A DNA stretch of 64,000 nt from assembly GCA_947498055.1 (NCBI GenBank), contig CANMJA010000002.1:177680-241679 (forward strand), read 5' to 3'. The position numbers and the translations under genes were made by a program. The notes below the pieces were generated by a model, which worked only from the letters and a program-made list of their open reading frames with translations, searched no databases and was not told the origin of the DNA. Origin of the DNA: an uncultured Tenacibaculum sp. (GTDB lineage: Bacteria; Bacteroidota; Bacteroidia; Flavobacteriales; Flavobacteriaceae). Below, in pieces: positions 35,327 to 43,353 of this stretch; the stretch's first letter is position 1; every line of letters begins with the position of its first letter.

Positions 35327-36277
35327 ATGAAAAAACTACTATTTATACTAATAATCATCTTCAATAGCTGTACTTTTTCTCAAAAAAAAGAGAAGAATAC
35401 AAATACAACTTCTTACACTAAACAAGAACTTAAAATAGTACAAGATTTAGAGCAGATAACAAATACAGCAAAACCAAGGAATTATAAAAATATAGAAACG
35501 CTAAATAAGGTTGCAAATTATATAAAAAAGGAACTAACGAAAGTAAGCGATACTGCTTTTTTTCAGTCTTATAAAGTTGAAAATAACACTTATAAAAACG
35601 TAATTGCTTCTATTGGTACACAGCACAAAGAGCGTATTGTAATAGGAGCGCATTACGATGTTTTTGGAAATTCAGATGGAGCAGATGATAATGCTTCTGG
35701 TGTAGCAGGAATGTTGCAGTTAGCACGCCTATTATCTAAACATAAAGAATTAAAATATAGAATAGATTTTGTTGCGTATACTTTAGAAGAACCTCCGTTT
35801 TTTCGAACAGAAAAAATGGGAAGTTTTATACATGCTAAAAGCTTATTCGACAAAAATATTTCTGTAAAAGGAATGATTTGTTTAGAAACAATAGGTTATT
35901 ATAGCTCAAAGACAGATTCTCAAGAATATCCAATAAAAGAAATGAAACATTTATATGGAACTAAAGGAGATTTTGTATCTGTAATTCAGAATGAAAAAGC
36001 GAAACGTTTTAGTAATCAACTGACAGAGTCAATGAAATCAGGTAATAAAATAAAAACAATATCTTTTAAAGGGTCATCCTCTGTACAAGGAGTCGATTTT
36101 TCGGATCATTTAAATTATTGGGAATTTAATTATGACGCTGTTATGATAACAAATACTGCTTTTTTTAGAAATAAAAACTACCATACTTCTAATGATAAAT
36201 TGGAAACTTTAGATGTAAGAAAAATGAGCTTAGTAATTCAACAATTGTATACATCAATCGTAAATTTAGATGAATGA
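35327..36277 (+). CDS. M28 family metallopeptidase, lipoprotein
   Basis: The start is ATG 35327 (RBS AGGAG at 35310-35314), which gives a lipoprotein signal IFNSC (Cys 15); the frame extends to a TTG at 35291, judged too far. 316 residues. Zinc ligands of the M28 aminopeptidase family are visible: GAHYD (His109), GADDNASG (Asp120/121), EEPPFF (Glu154/155) and SDHLNYW near residue 250. It probably cleaves peptides at the cell surface. The gene directly follows an M23 peptidase gene, suggesting joint use in wall or peptide turnover. Confidence 0.9.
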   Translation: MKKLLFILIIIFNSCTFSQKKEKNTNTTSYTKQELKIVQDLEQITNTAKPRNYKNIETLNKVANYIKKELTKVSDTAFFQSYKVENNTYKNVIASIGTQHKERIVIGAHYDVFGNSDGADDNASGVAGMLQLARLLSKHKELKYRIDFVAYTLEEPPFFRTEKMGSFIHAKSLFDKNISVKGMICLETIGYYSSKTDSQEYPIKEMKHLYGTKGDFVSVIQNEKAKRFSNQLTESMKSGNKIKTISFKGSSSVQGVDFSDHLNYWEFNYDAVMITNTAFFRNKNYHTSNDKLETLDVRKMSLVIQQLYTSIVNLDE

Positions 36278-36602
36278 GAACATGATTTTTAACTAAGAAT
36301 CTGAGTTCGATTTATATTTGATTGTGAATGAATTATTTTAAAACTAAAATGTTACATCGAGACCTCCAATAAAAATTTTAAGAAACATCTGTAATGACAT
36401 AAAATAAGATACTACTTTTTTACTTAAAAAGTAGAAATATACTTATAGCTCGACTGATGGATAAAAAAGAAAACCAAGGCAGTAGCATTGGGTTAGAGAT
36501 AAACAGTTTTTTGAGTGCGACGAATTCTTTTAAATTCTAATTTAAAAAGGTACTTCACATACGATCTATTCCCTAAAAGAGATTTGCAATCTTGTTTTTT
36601 AA
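36278..36602. other. Intergenic region with a perfect AT-rich hairpin
   Basis: 325 bases without a gene between two convergent genes. It holds a perfect 9-bp stem (CTACTTTTT 36412-36420 with AAAAAGTAG 36426-36434, loop TACTT) and a weaker AGATT/AATCT hairpin followed by a T-run near 36583-36600 that could end the M28 transcript. Nothing else was recognised. Confidence 0.5.
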
Positions 36603-37439
36603 TTACTCAGAAGTAATTTGTTTTTTTGCAGCTATCATCATATGTGGACTAAAAGATAAAAGATAACTGTCGTTTTCTGTAATTTTAAGAAGTTCTAACA
36701 ATGTTTCTCTCTTTTTTTTATGCAACATACTAGCAAAATATTCTTTATCTAACCAAGCCATACCTTCGACAGCATAAGTGTTAAGATGTAATAATTTTTG
36801 TTTGGTAAATTCTTCTTTTAATTCCTCTGGTTTATGATAATAGGCTTCTGCTAAAAGCCAAGGAAAATCATTTGGCGGATTGTGAATTCCTGTTGTTAAT
36901 TCTTCTTTACACATAGCAAAGAAAGAGCTCTTGTGAATTAAACCATTTAAAAGACCCACCAAAGTAGAAGCGGTATAGTTAATAGCAAACCCCAAAATAA
37001 TTCCACCATTTTTTAAAACACGTTTGGCTTCTTTAATGGTTAATTCTCTATCCTCTTCTTTTTGAAGATGATAAAGAGGTCCGTGTAAAATTACTAGGTC
37101 AGCATAATTACTTGGAAAATCTAATTTTCTAGATTCTCCTAATGCAACTGAAAATTTATTTTTTAATTTATTAGATCTTGTTTTAGCTATTTTTATATGC
37201 TTTAAAACAGGTTCAATTAAATGTACTTGGTGTCCTTTTTTAGCAAGCCACTCCGAATATTTACCAGTTCCTCCACCAACGTCAATTATTTTAGAAGTTG
37301 AAGTGGGAATATATTTTTCAATGAGTGATTTAATTCTCTCAAATTCAAAAATACCCATGCCTTCTTCAAGCCTAGTTTCTTCAGATGCTTTATTATAAAA
37401 AGACTCTATGTCTTTGCTAATTAAGTTTTTGTTTTTCAT
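36603..37439 (-). CDS. Class I SAM-dependent methyltransferase
   Basis: A 278-residue Rossmann-fold methyltransferase. The SAM-binding motif I is in IIDVGGGTGKYSEWLAKKG (about 43-60), followed by HLIEPVLKHI (motif II region), a DLVILHGPLYHLQ loop (motif III-like, residues 111-122), and a GGIILGFAINYTAS strand. The acceptor substrate is unknown. Small-molecule methyltransferases of this type include ubiquinone/menaquinone-type and BioC-like enzymes, but it is not linked to the biotin genes, which lie 3.5 kb away. It is a single gene on the minus strand. Confidence 0.88.
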   Translation of the reverse strand: MKNKNLISKDIESFYNKASEETRLEEGMGIFEFERIKSLIEKYIPTSTSKIIDVGGGTGKYSEWLAKKGHQVHLIEPVLKHIKIAKTRSNKLKNKFSVALGESRKLDFPSNYADLVILHGPLYHLQKEEDRELTIKEAKRVLKNGGIILGFAINYTASTLVGLLNGLIHKSSFFAMCKEELTTGIHNPPNDFPWLLAEAYYHKPEELKEEFTKQKLLHLNTYAVEGMAWLDKEYFASMLHKKKRETLLELLKITENDSYLLSFSPHMMIAAKKQITSE

Positions 37440-37503
37440 TTGTGAGTATTTCTATGTATTCCGATGCTTCAAAAAGTAACTAAATATTTATCTACTTTTT
37501 TAC

Positions 37504-38178
37504 TTATTTGTATTCTTCTTTTAATATTAAAATATCTTCAATAATTTTTTTCATATTATCAAATTTAGTTCCATCATAAATTCCTCTAATACGCCTGTTT
37601 TTATCTATAAGAGTAAAGTTTTCTGTATGAATAAAATCTTGTTTGCCACCATCTCCATCTTCTAAAACAGCAAAATAGCTTTTTCTAGCAAGTTCATAAA
37701 TATGTTTCTTGCTTCCTGTGGTAACATTCCATTTAGAGTCTATAATTCCTTTACGCTTTGTATATGCTTTTAATACAGGCACACTATCTGCTTCTGGGGT
37801 TACAGAGTGAGATAAAAATAGAACGTCTTCATCATCTTTAAAATAGTTTTGTAGCTCAAGCATGTTATTAGACATGGGAATACAGATTCCTTTGCAAGTA
37901 ACAAAAAAGAAATCTGCTACATATATTTTACCTTCATACGCTTTTTGTGTAATTGTTTTTCCGTTTTGATTCGTTAATTCAAAATCGGAAATAGTATGAT
38001 TTTTGGTAAACATTCGAATAGAAGTATCTACTAGCTTCGGATTTATATCTGCTGGGTTATATATAGGTAATTTATGTTCTACTCTAACTAAAAAATAATA
38101 AATAGGAACAGCAATTAAAGTAAAAGCAATTAAAAAGAGAAAAGTGTACTTAGATTTTTTAAAAAACTGAATGTTCAT
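37504..38178 (-). CDS. SCO1/SenC family copper/thiol protein
   Basis: A 224-residue protein with an N-terminal anchor (about 11-30) and a thioredoxin-like SCO domain. The copper-binding CxxxC is CKGIC (Cys95, Cys99), and the third ligand is His184 in DFIHTENF. SCO proteins deliver copper to the CuA site of cytochrome c oxidase or act as thiol-disulfide reductases at the periplasmic face. No oxidase genes are nearby. A minus-strand TATCTTTG box lies at 38249-38256, 71 bases upstream. Confidence 0.92.
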   Translation of the reverse strand: MNIQFFKKSKYTFLFLIAFTLIAVPIYYFLVRVEHKLPIYNPADINPKLVDTSIRMFTKNHTISDFELTNQNGKTITQKAYEGKIYVADFFFVTCKGICIPMSNNMLELQNYFKDDEDVLFLSHSVTPEADSVPVLKAYTKRKGIIDSKWNVTTGSKKHIYELARKSYFAVLEDGDGGKQDFIHTENFTLIDKNRRIRGIYDGTKFDNMKKIIEDILILKEEYK

Positions 38179-38248
38179 TTTTAGGATAATTCTCTTGCAA
38201 AAATACTGCTTAAAAAAACAGTTTCCTAAAATCTTTGTTAAAAGGATG

Positions 38249-38256
38249 CAAAGATA
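38249..38256 (-). promoter_or_regulatory. Putative -7 element for the SCO gene
   Basis: Reads TATCTTTG on the minus strand, matching TAnnTTTG; a nearer candidate TATTTTTG lies at 38198-38205. No convincing -33 element is present for either. Confidence 0.4.
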
Positions 38257-38289
38257 GAAGCGGCATTTTTAAGGCTCTTTATAAAAGCG

Positions 38290-38297
38290 TACATTTG
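38290..38297 (+). promoter_or_regulatory. Putative -7 element for rseP
   Basis: TACATTTG matches TAnnTTTG and lies 36 bases before the rseP ATG; the -33 region is only T-rich. Confidence 0.45.
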
Positions 38298-38332
38298 CTC
38301 CGTTTTTTAATCAAGATACTTATTTACCATTT

Positions 38333-39673
38333 ATGGAAATTTTAATAAAAGCTGCCCAATTCATATTAAGTTTATCGTTACTAATTGTTTTACATGAATT
38401 AGGACATTTTATTCCGGCTAAGTTATTTAAAACAAAAGTGGAGAAATTTTATTTGTTTTTCGATTATAAGTTTTCATTATTTAAAAAGAAGATAGGAGAT
38501 ACTGTATATGGTATTGGCTGGATTCCTTTAGGTGGTTATGTGAAAATTGCAGGAATGATTGATGAAAGTATGGATACAGAGCAATTAAAGGAAGAACCAA
38601 AACCATGGGAGTTTCGTTCTAAACCAGCTTGGCAACGTTTAATTATTATGTTAGGAGGCGTTATTGTTAACTTTATTTTGGGATGGTTAATTTACGTTGG
38701 GGTTACTGCTTATTGGGGAGACATTAATGTAAAACCAGAAGGAGTTAAAAATGGTTTTGCAGTTGCAGAATTTATGAAACCTTATGGTTTTGAAAGTGGA
38801 GATAAGATATTAAAAATAAATGGAGAAACACCAGAGGATGTTAGAGATATTAATAAATTTTTGTTTCTAAGAGATGTGAAAAATGTAGAGGTACAACATT
38901 TAAATGGAAATAAAGAGACATTAAATATTCCTGAAAATATAGGTTCTATATTATGGAAAAGCGGAGATATGATGCCATTAACACCAAGATTATTACAGCC
39001 AGTAATAGATAGTGTTATACCTAAAAAATTAGCGGATAAAGCCGGGGTTTTAAAAGGAGATAAAATAATTTCTGCAAATGGAAAATTGGTTAGTTATTGG
39101 GGAGATTTTACAAAACTAATACAAGCATCTAAAGAAAGTTTATCTTTAGTTGTTTTAAGAAATGGAACTCAGAAAAATATCTCTATTTCTTTTAAAGGAG
39201 AAGAAGAAAAAATTATAGGAGTTATTGTCAAAAGTGATGATGAAAATGCTTTGAAAAATGGATTACAGTCTTATCATAAGGACTATTCATTAGGAGAATC
39301 TTTCTCTGTGGGTTCTAGTAAAGCGTATTGGACGTTGAAAGATTATATCACACAATTTAAATATGTCTTTACTAAGAAAGGAGCACAAAGTATTGGAGGC
39401 TTTATTTCTATAGGGAAAATATTTCCATCTACATGGAGTTGGGAAGCTTTTTGGAAGATAACAGCATTGTTATCTATTATGCTAGGTTTTATGAATCTAT
39501 TACCAATACCAGCTTTAGATGGGGGACATGTAGTGTTTACTTTATGGGAAATGATTACGGGCAAAAAACCTGGAGATAAATTCCTGGAATATGCACAATT
39601 AGTAGGTTTTGTTATTTTACTAGGGTTGTTACTTTTAGCTAATGGTAATGATATTATAAAACTATTTAAATAA
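38333..39673 (+). CDS. rseP: RIP zinc metalloprotease (site-2 protease)
   Basis: A 446-residue inner-membrane protease. The zinc motif HELGH is at 21-25 in the first span, and the third ligand is Asp396 in LLPIPALDGGHV. Two PDZ-like domains lie between about 115 and 300 (second: LADKAGVLKGDKIISANG). It cleaves anti-sigma factors or signal-peptide remnants within the membrane and so couples envelope stress to gene expression. It is divergent from SCO and ends directly against the zinc-ribbon mini-gene on the other strand. Confidence 0.95.
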   Translation: MEILIKAAQFILSLSLLIVLHELGHFIPAKLFKTKVEKFYLFFDYKFSLFKKKIGDTVYGIGWIPLGGYVKIAGMIDESMDTEQLKEEPKPWEFRSKPAWQRLIIMLGGVIVNFILGWLIYVGVTAYWGDINVKPEGVKNGFAVAEFMKPYGFESGDKILKINGETPEDVRDINKFLFLRDVKNVEVQHLNGNKETLNIPENIGSILWKSGDMMPLTPRLLQPVIDSVIPKKLADKAGVLKGDKIISANGKLVSYWGDFTKLIQASKESLSLVVLRNGTQKNISISFKGEEEKIIGVIVKSDDENALKNGLQSYHKDYSLGESFSVGSSKAYWTLKDYITQFKYVFTKKGAQSIGGFISIGKIFPSTWSWEAFWKITALLSIMLGFMNLLPIPALDGGHVVFTLWEMITGKKPGDKFLEYAQLVGFVILLGLLLLANGNDIIKLFK

Positions 39674-39841
39674 TTAAGAAGTAGTTTTAACTTTAAAAGG
39701 AATTCTGAAAAGAGAAACCCAATAATAATCTTTTCTACAATCTAAACAGTTATATAGTTTTAAAAAACGAAAATACTTCATAAAATTAGTTCTTCGTTTT
39801 CTGATTCTATTAGAAGAACCACAGTGAGGGCAAGTTTTCAT
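39674..39841 (-). CDS. Zinc-ribbon mini-protein
   Basis: A 55-residue frame, starting MKTCPHCGSSNRIRKRR and containing a second pair in YNCLDCRKDYYW. The CPHC...CLDC spacing (about 28 residues) is a typical zinc ribbon, so it is very probably a real gene. The rest is basic and aromatic, compatible with nucleic-acid or protein contact, and the end KVKTTS is polar. It abuts the rseP stop on the opposite strand with no gap, so the two mRNAs must overlap at their 3' ends. Function unknown. Confidence 0.72.
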   Translation of the reverse strand: MKTCPHCGSSNRIRKRRTNFMKYFRFLKLYNCLDCRKDYYWVSLFRIPFKVKTTS

Positions 39842-39910
39842 AATTTCGAGGGTGTTAAATTAATTGTAATTCTCAATTTATGAATAAAAAAACACAATTT
39901 AATAAAAAAC

Positions 39911-39937
39911 AAAAGGGGAAAAGTCCCCTTTTTGTGT
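39911..39937 (-). terminator. Rho-independent terminator for the cupin gene
   Basis: AAAAGGGGA (39911-39919) pairs with TCCCCTTTT (39924-39932), a perfect stem with A-rich and T-rich flanks. The A-rich upstream flank on the plus strand gives the U-tract for the minus-strand cupin transcript, which ends at 40003. Confidence 0.8.
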
Positions 39938-40002
39938 TTTTGTAATAAATGTTTTCTAGTAAATTTTAGTAAAATAGCATGAGTTTATGGCTAATACTAT
40001 AG

Positions 40003-40866
40003 TCATTTTAAAGCCTTATTTGTTTTTTTTATGGCTTGCTCGTTTTTCCAATCAATCCATTTTTGACCTTTAATTCTTCTCATAATATTGTCAAAAGTTC
40101 TCATTACAAATACGTTGTAAATTGCTTTTCCTAGGTTTTTAGGGTTTCGGGCAATAGCACGTAAACTCATAGAAAAACCAGGAGTAATGTAGCGCATGTA
40201 ATGCCAATAACCTTCTGGCATATATAAAACATTACCATGTTCTAATTCAGCTACATATCCTTTTGCATTTTTTAAAGCAGGCCACTTATCAAAGTCAGGA
40301 TTATTAAAGTCAATATCTTCTCTTGTAATTAAAGAATGAGGTATTTTATAAAGATGTTTATTTTGTTTTTGGTCGAATAAAATGCACTTCTTTTTTCCTT
40401 CAAAATGAAAGTGAAAAATATTTGCTAAATCTATGTCATAATGCATAAAAGTGTAAGAATCTCTACCTCCAAAAAACAACATTGGTAAACCTTTCATTAG
40501 TCTTAATCCAAAATCAGGAAACGTGAAGTCTTTTTGTAAAACAGGAACTTCTTTTAATACATTCCACAAAAAAATTCTAAATTTAGTAGGTTCTCTCTTT
40601 AATAAATCTACATACTCACTCATTTTCATTTTAGCATGCGGTTCATTAAAACCATCCTTATAATCTACAGGGCGATCATCATACAAAGGAACTGTTTTAT
40701 CTCCTGCTACCTCTTTCATGTATTGTAAAGACCATTTAGAATAAGCAGGCCAATCTTCAATAAAACGCTCTATAACCACTGGTTTTTGCGGTTTAAAATA
40801 ATTTTTGATAAAGTCTTCCTTAGTAATTGTTTCAACTCTATCTATTTGTTGCAACTGTAATTTCAT
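40003..40866 (-). CDS. JmjC-like cupin (Fe(II)/2-oxoglutarate oxygenase family)
   Basis: A 287-residue cupin_8-type protein. The metal triad is His142 and Asp144 in FMHYDID, and His222 in GYWHYM, and GNVLYMPEGYWH is typical of the JmjC-like group. The N-terminal KPVVIERFIEDWPAYSKWSL is the usual lead-in strand. Proteins of this family hydroxylate protein or small-molecule side chains; the substrate is unknown. It is a single-gene unit with a palindrome and -7 box upstream and a terminator downstream. Confidence 0.9.
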   Translation of the reverse strand: MKLQLQQIDRVETITKEDFIKNYFKPQKPVVIERFIEDWPAYSKWSLQYMKEVAGDKTVPLYDDRPVDYKDGFNEPHAKMKMSEYVDLLKREPTKFRIFLWNVLKEVPVLQKDFTFPDFGLRLMKGLPMLFFGGRDSYTFMHYDIDLANIFHFHFEGKKKCILFDQKQNKHLYKIPHSLITREDIDFNNPDFDKWPALKNAKGYVAELEHGNVLYMPEGYWHYMRYITPGFSMSLRAIARNPKNLGKAIYNVFVMRTFDNIMRRIKGQKWIDWKNEQAIKKTNKALK

Positions 40867-40886
40867 CCCTAATTTTTAGACAAACG

Positions 40887-40920
40887 CAAAGTTAAGAAAA
40901 CGTTAGGAAAACTTTCCTAA
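40887..40920 (-). promoter_or_regulatory. Promoter and palindromic operator upstream of the cupin gene
   Basis: On the minus strand the -7 box TAACTTTG is at 40887-40894. A perfect 8-bp palindrome, TTAGGAAA (40903-40910) and TTTCCTAA (40913-40920) around AC, lies just upstream in the -35 to -15 zone, where a dimeric repressor or activator would bind. Confidence 0.55.
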
Positions 40921-40957
40921 AAGAAATTGTTAAAATAAATGAAAGTATTTAAAATAT

Positions 40958-42070
40958 TTATGATGATATTCTAACTTCTTTGGCTTCTTGCTTCTTTACT
41001 TCATTTCTTTCAATAGTATGTTCTGGTCTAGTCCATTTAGGTTTTTCACCTAACGATTCGTATTGAGAGTCTTTGGCTTCTACTGTTTGTGGTTGTACTT
41101 TTTTAGTAAATGGCTTTTGAGGGGTTAAGCCTAGTAATTTAAACATTTTCATGTCTTCGTTTACATCTGGATTAGGAGTTGTTAGTAACTTGTCTCCTGC
41201 AAAAATAGAATTTGCACCTGCAAAGAAACACATTGCTTGTCCTTCTCTACTCATTTGTGTTCTACCTGCTGATAAACGAACTTGTGTTTCAGGTAATACA
41301 ATTCTAGTAGTAGCTACCATACGAATCATATCCCAAATTTCAACAGGTTTTTCATCTTCTAAAGGTGTACCTTCTACTGCAACTAAAGCATTAATTGGAG
41401 TAGATTCTGGTTGCGGATTTAAAGTAGATAAGGCAACTAACATTCCTGCTCTATCTTCTGCGCTTTCTCCCATTCCAATAATTCCACCAGAACAAACTGT
41501 TACATTTGTTTTACGAACATTATCTATAGTATCTAATCTATCTTGGTAACCACGAGTAGAAATTACTTCTTTATAATATTCTTCAGAAGAATCTAAATTA
41601 TGGTTATAGGCATATAAACCAGCTTCTGCCAATCTTTTTGCTTGGTTTTCTGTAACCATACCTAAGGTACAGCAAACCTCCATATCTAGTTTGTTTATGG
41701 TTCTCACCATATCTAAAACTTGATCGAATTCGGGTCCGTCTTTTACATTTCTCCATGCTGCTCCCATACAAACTCGAGAACTTCCACTTTCTCTAGCTCT
41801 TAAAGCTTGAGCTTTTACCTGATTAACAGTCATTAAATCGTTTCCTTCTACATTAGTATGGTAACGTGCAGCTTGTGGGCAATATCCACAGTCTTCAGAA
41901 CAGCCACCTGTTTTTATAGATAATAATGTAGAAACCTGAACAACATTTGGATCATGTTGTTTTCTATGAATGGTTGCAGCTTCATATAATAATTCCATTA
42001 AAGGCTTATTATATATTGCTAAAATTTCTTCTTTCGTCCAATTATGTCTTATCTCGCTCATTATAGTCAT
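40958..42070 (-). CDS. bioB: Biotin synthase
   Basis: A 370-residue radical-SAM enzyme that inserts sulfur into dethiobiotin. The CxxxCxxC cluster ligands are Cys57, Cys61 and Cys64 in GGCSEDCGYCPQ; the second (2Fe-2S) cluster residues and GGIIGMGE, SAGR motifs are in place. A second ATG (residue 4, MSEIRHNW) is an equally good start. The C-terminus carries an extra basic tail (EVKKQEAKEVRISS). It is the last gene of the biotin cluster but has its own minus-strand -7 box (TACTTTTG, 42084-42091), so it may also be transcribed alone. Confidence 0.96.
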   Translation of the reverse strand: MTIMSEIRHNWTKEEILAIYNKPLMELLYEAATIHRKQHDPNVVQVSTLLSIKTGGCSEDCGYCPQAARYHTNVEGNDLMTVNQVKAQALRARESGSSRVCMGAAWRNVKDGPEFDQVLDMVRTINKLDMEVCCTLGMVTENQAKRLAEAGLYAYNHNLDSSEEYYKEVISTRGYQDRLDTIDNVRKTNVTVCSGGIIGMGESAEDRAGMLVALSTLNPQPESTPINALVAVEGTPLEDEKPVEIWDMIRMVATTRIVLPETQVRLSAGRTQMSREGQAMCFFAGANSIFAGDKLLTTPNPDVNEDMKMFKLLGLTPQKPFTKKVQPQTVEAKDSQYESLGEKPKWTRPEHTIERNEVKKQEAKEVRISS

Positions 42071-42083
42071 TTGTTTGCGCTAT

Positions 42084-42091
42084 CAAAAGTA
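42084..42091 (-). promoter_or_regulatory. Putative -7 element for bioB
   Basis: TACTTTTG on the minus strand matches TAnnTTTG, 14 bases before the first bioB ATG. It lies in the short gap after the ketosynthase gene. Confidence 0.45.
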
Positions 42092-42116
42092 GGAAAACTA
42101 AATTTAATTTTTTATA

Positions 42117-43307
42117 CTATTTTGAAATTAAAACAGAAACAGCATTACCACCAAAACCGACAGCATTTACTAATATCTTTTTAATTGTTTTAGGCTTGTT
42201 TTGTTTTGTAGCAAAAGGAACTTCAATGGCTTGTTGGTTAATTAACATTAATAAAGCTAGCTCTAAGTTTAGAAGTCCAGAAGCACCAAAAGTATGCCCT
42301 ATTTTCCATTTATTAGTAGTTAAAAAAGGAATTTCTTGTTCAAAAATAGCTTTTATAGCATTTACTTCAGAGGTGTCTCCTTTTATAGTTCCAGGTGCAT
42401 GCATTACAATAATATCTACTTCTTTTAATGAAATGTTTTTACAAGCCATTTTCATAGATTTTTGAAAACATTCAGCATTTGCTGTAACAGATGTATTGTG
42501 TTTTAATATTTCAGTAGCATACCCAATTCCTTCTACTTTAGCAATTGTTTTTTCAGAAACACCTTCTTCTAAACAAACTACTGCAGCTCCTTCACCTAAA
42601 ACCATCGTATTTTTAGTTTTTGTAAAATCGAATGCTTTGCAAGGAAAATTATCGGTTTCTTTAGAGTATACTTTTAGCGCTCTCATTTGGGCTAATGTAA
42701 AATCTGTTAATGGAGCTTCGCTTCCTCCTACTAAAAATTTATCACAAAGTCCAGCCTGAATCCAAGCAACACCATTTAATAAAGAGTGTAATGCGGTAGA
42801 ACAAGTAATAGAGTGTGAAATTTCTGGGCCGTTACTTTGTAAATCATGTGCAATCCATGACGATATATTTCCTAAAGTTGTAGTAGGCGAACTTAAGGTA
42901 GAAGAATTACCTGTCTCTAAAAATTCTTTATGGTACTTTTCAAATAATGAAGTAGCCCCTCTAGAGGAACCAATATTTATTCCAAAATTATGGTTAGGTT
43001 GCCATCCTGCTTTTTTTGTTGCTTCTCTTGCACAATAAATAGCAAAAATAACGGTGTTATCTAAGTTTTTATATTTATTATCTGAGTTTCTTATTTGCGT
43101 AAGTAATTCCTGATCCTCTTCAGAAAGAGAGGCAGTCCATGCAGAAAAAGTGTTGAAATTTTGCTGTTTTATTTTATGATTAGCATCTTTATAGTTGTTC
43201 CAAACTTTTTCATATTTGCTGCCTAATGGAGAAATAGAAGCAAAAGATGTTATAGATATAGGTTTCAATTCTTTAAAATTTTGAGCAAAATTAAAACTTA
43301 ATGGCAT
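42117..43307 (-). CDS. Beta-ketoacyl synthase in the biotin operon
   Basis: A 396-residue KAS II-type condensing enzyme. The Cys-His-His triad is intact: Cys169 in ITCSTALHS, His303 in VMHAPGTIKGD, and His338 in KIGHTFGASG. It lies between bioA (46-base gap) and bioB and is transcribed with them. Biotin needs a pimeloyl thioester made by fatty-acid-type elongation; no bioC, bioH or bioW is seen here, so this ketosynthase may build that chain. That role is inferred; routine FabF activity is the alternative, though FabF usually sits with acpP. Confidence 0.9.
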   Translation of the reverse strand: MPLSFNFAQNFKELKPISITSFASISPLGSKYEKVWNNYKDANHKIKQQNFNTFSAWTASLSEEDQELLTQIRNSDNKYKNLDNTVIFAIYCAREATKKAGWQPNHNFGINIGSSRGATSLFEKYHKEFLETGNSSTLSSPTTTLGNISSWIAHDLQSNGPEISHSITCSTALHSLLNGVAWIQAGLCDKFLVGGSEAPLTDFTLAQMRALKVYSKETDNFPCKAFDFTKTKNTMVLGEGAAVVCLEEGVSEKTIAKVEGIGYATEILKHNTSVTANAECFQKSMKMACKNISLKEVDIIVMHAPGTIKGDTSEVNAIKAIFEQEIPFLTTNKWKIGHTFGASGLLNLELALLMLINQQAIEVPFATKQNKPKTIKKILVNAVGFGGNAVSVLISK

Positions 43308-43353
43308 ATAACATGCTTTTTTGCTAATTATTTGAGAGAACTTTCAAAAAAAA

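Noticed and set aside
36412..36434. Perfect hairpin considered as a terminator of the M28 gene
   Set aside because: The stem is almost all A-T, lies 135 bases after the stop and has no U-tract; kept only as a structure in the intergenic entry.
36603..37439. Methyltransferase considered as BioC for the biotin pathway
   Set aside because: It lies outside the biotin cluster and shows only general SAM-binding motifs, so there is no specific evidence.
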